This document shows positions 63,272-64,000 of a DNA stretch of 64,000 nt, in pieces (position 1 is the first letter of the stretch; every line of letters begins with the position of its first letter). Location of the stretch: contig NZ_CP084032.1 in the NCBI RefSeq assembly GCF_020181655.1, positions 3,100,001 through 3,164,000 on the forward strand, given 5' to 3'. The stretch is from Pectobacterium colocasium. GTDB taxonomy: Bacteria > Pseudomonadota > Gammaproteobacteria > Enterobacterales > Enterobacteriaceae. A model generated the notes under the pieces. It worked only from the letters and a program-made list of their open reading frames with translations. It did not search any database and was not told where the DNA came from. The translations under genes and the position numbers were made by a program.

Positions 63272-64000
63272 TCAGAACGAATACAGAACGGCCAGCGTGG
63301 CGCCGGTATCATTACGCCGTTCAACAACTTGACTATCCGCAACCTTGTCAGTAAGCCAGGTTGAGGTCACCGCCACGTTAGTTGACCACACAGGGCTAAA
63401 TTGATGCGTCCAGTTTGCCCCCAGCGCATAGCCGTAAACGCCTTTACCAGCATGATAAACTGCCAACCCGGAGCGGATACTCTGCTGCTGCGTCACGCCA
63501 TAGTAGGTTTGGTTAAAGCGAGCATCCCCCATCAACACGTCCGCCGACAATGCCAGCACATCGTCTTGTGCCGCGGACTGCCATACCGTGCTCTTTGCCC
63601 CGACGCGGTAGTGATTTCCCCTTTTTGTCTCACTCAGCGCAAACTCGCCGCTCGCTTCCAGCGCTAGCCACGGCGCAAACTGATACCCCGCCGTTACGGT
63701 GGTGGTTACCGATCCTTTAACCTTGCCCATTCCTTTCAGTCGGTTTGAGCCTGCACGCCACTGGCTGTTTTTATCATCCCTTCCCATGTCGTAACCGATG
63801 GCGTGATCGAGATAAAAACCGGAAGGCGACTGGTATTGCCAGCCAATACCATGCGTAGAATCGAAATAAAGCGCGCCGCGCTGAATGGTCAGCACAGGCA
63901 GGGCCGTAGTCTGACGATCTTTACTCCCTCGGTAACGCGGCGCATTTTGAGCGGCAGCGCCCACGGTCACATCCGTGTGGTCGCCGAAAATCGAGGGCGA
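63272..64000 (-). CDS. MipA/OmpV family outer membrane protein, partial at the right edge
   Basis: At least 243 residues, open to the window edge (codons before 63970 read SIFGDHTDVTVGAAAQNAPR), so the signal peptide lies outside. Family features match the protein at 54648: PRYRGSKDRQTTALPVLTIQ, HGIGWQYQSPSGFYLDHAIG, QTYYGVTQQQSIRSGL and a terminal Phe. It is first of three same-strand genes with the adaptor 26 bases downstream, indicating a mipA-adaptor-pump operon. Confidence 0.88.
   Translation of the reverse strand, partial: SPSIFGDHTDVTVGAAAQNAPRYRGSKDRQTTALPVLTIQRGALYFDSTHGIGWQYQSPSGFYLDHAIGYDMGRDDKNSQWRAGSNRLKGMGKVKGSVTTTVTAGYQFAPWLALEASGEFALSETKRGNHYRVGAKSTVWQSAAQDDVLALSADVLMGDARFNQTYYGVTQQQSIRSGLAVYHAGKGVYGYALGANWTHQFSPVWSTNVAVTSTWLTDKVADSQVVERRNDTGATLAVLYSF

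Overview
The window is an enterobacterial chromosome segment, most likely from a soft-rot Pectobacterium or close relative. The conserved block uvrY-uvrC-pgsA-tRNA-Gly-Cys-Leu, then yecF and cycA, has the E. coli order and near-E. coli proteins. The genus is inferred from gene content; no marker in the window proves it.

Layout. (1) 1-17035: right half of a P2-like prophage, running from the terminase small subunit (gpM) through head completion, lysis, baseplate, tail fibre, sheath/tube and tape measure to gpD and the late activator Ogr. The FI-FII-E-E'-T-U block lies on the minus strand, while everything else, including gpD, is on plus. In P2 all of these genes point the same way, so a tail module has been inverted. 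The prophage ends beside the 3' end of tRNA-Leu. (2) 17215-25903: core genome, with three tRNAs, pgsA, uvrC, uvrY, yecF, tRNA-Lys(CTT), cycA, an iraP-like gene and a Nac-like DNA-binding domain that stops at 91 residues. (3) 25956-50550: a 24.6 kb AT-rich genomic island in tRNA-Asn, bounded by a 28-bp direct repeat and carrying a P4-type integrase at the left end. It looks like a plasmid-derived mobilizable element: a probable oriT region, a MobA/MobL relaxase cut off by an insertion sequence, small Mob-like genes, a RepL-like protein and AlpA. Its cargo is a set of type IVb pilins without assembly genes (including one with a long serine-rich repeat), a full-length H-NS and a C-terminally truncated H-NS, an AlbA_2/NACHT NTPase split by a frameshift, a PD-(D/E)XK-like protein, a pentapeptide-repeat protein, an EcsC protein and a row of small unknown genes. 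Two very short hydrophobic reading frames in structured RNA contexts are candidate type I toxins. (4) 50551-64000: chromosome again, beginning with the remnant of a second integrase and a second identical IS5-family copy. Then come a lipoprotein, a two-component system divergent from a MipA/OmpV outer membrane protein, a DUF2501 protein, a SulP anion transporter, an enolase-superfamily pseudogene, and a mipA-like/membrane-fusion/RND efflux operon that runs off the right edge.

How it works together. The prophage late genes appear to be driven by Ogr through TGT-N12-ACA sites upstream of gpV and between FI and gpD. The island has its own integrase, with arm-type repeats visible at both ends, and its own H-NS-type regulators suited to its AT-rich DNA. 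It has probably lost self-mobilization through the IS insertion in the relaxase. The pilins need assembly machinery from elsewhere in the cell.
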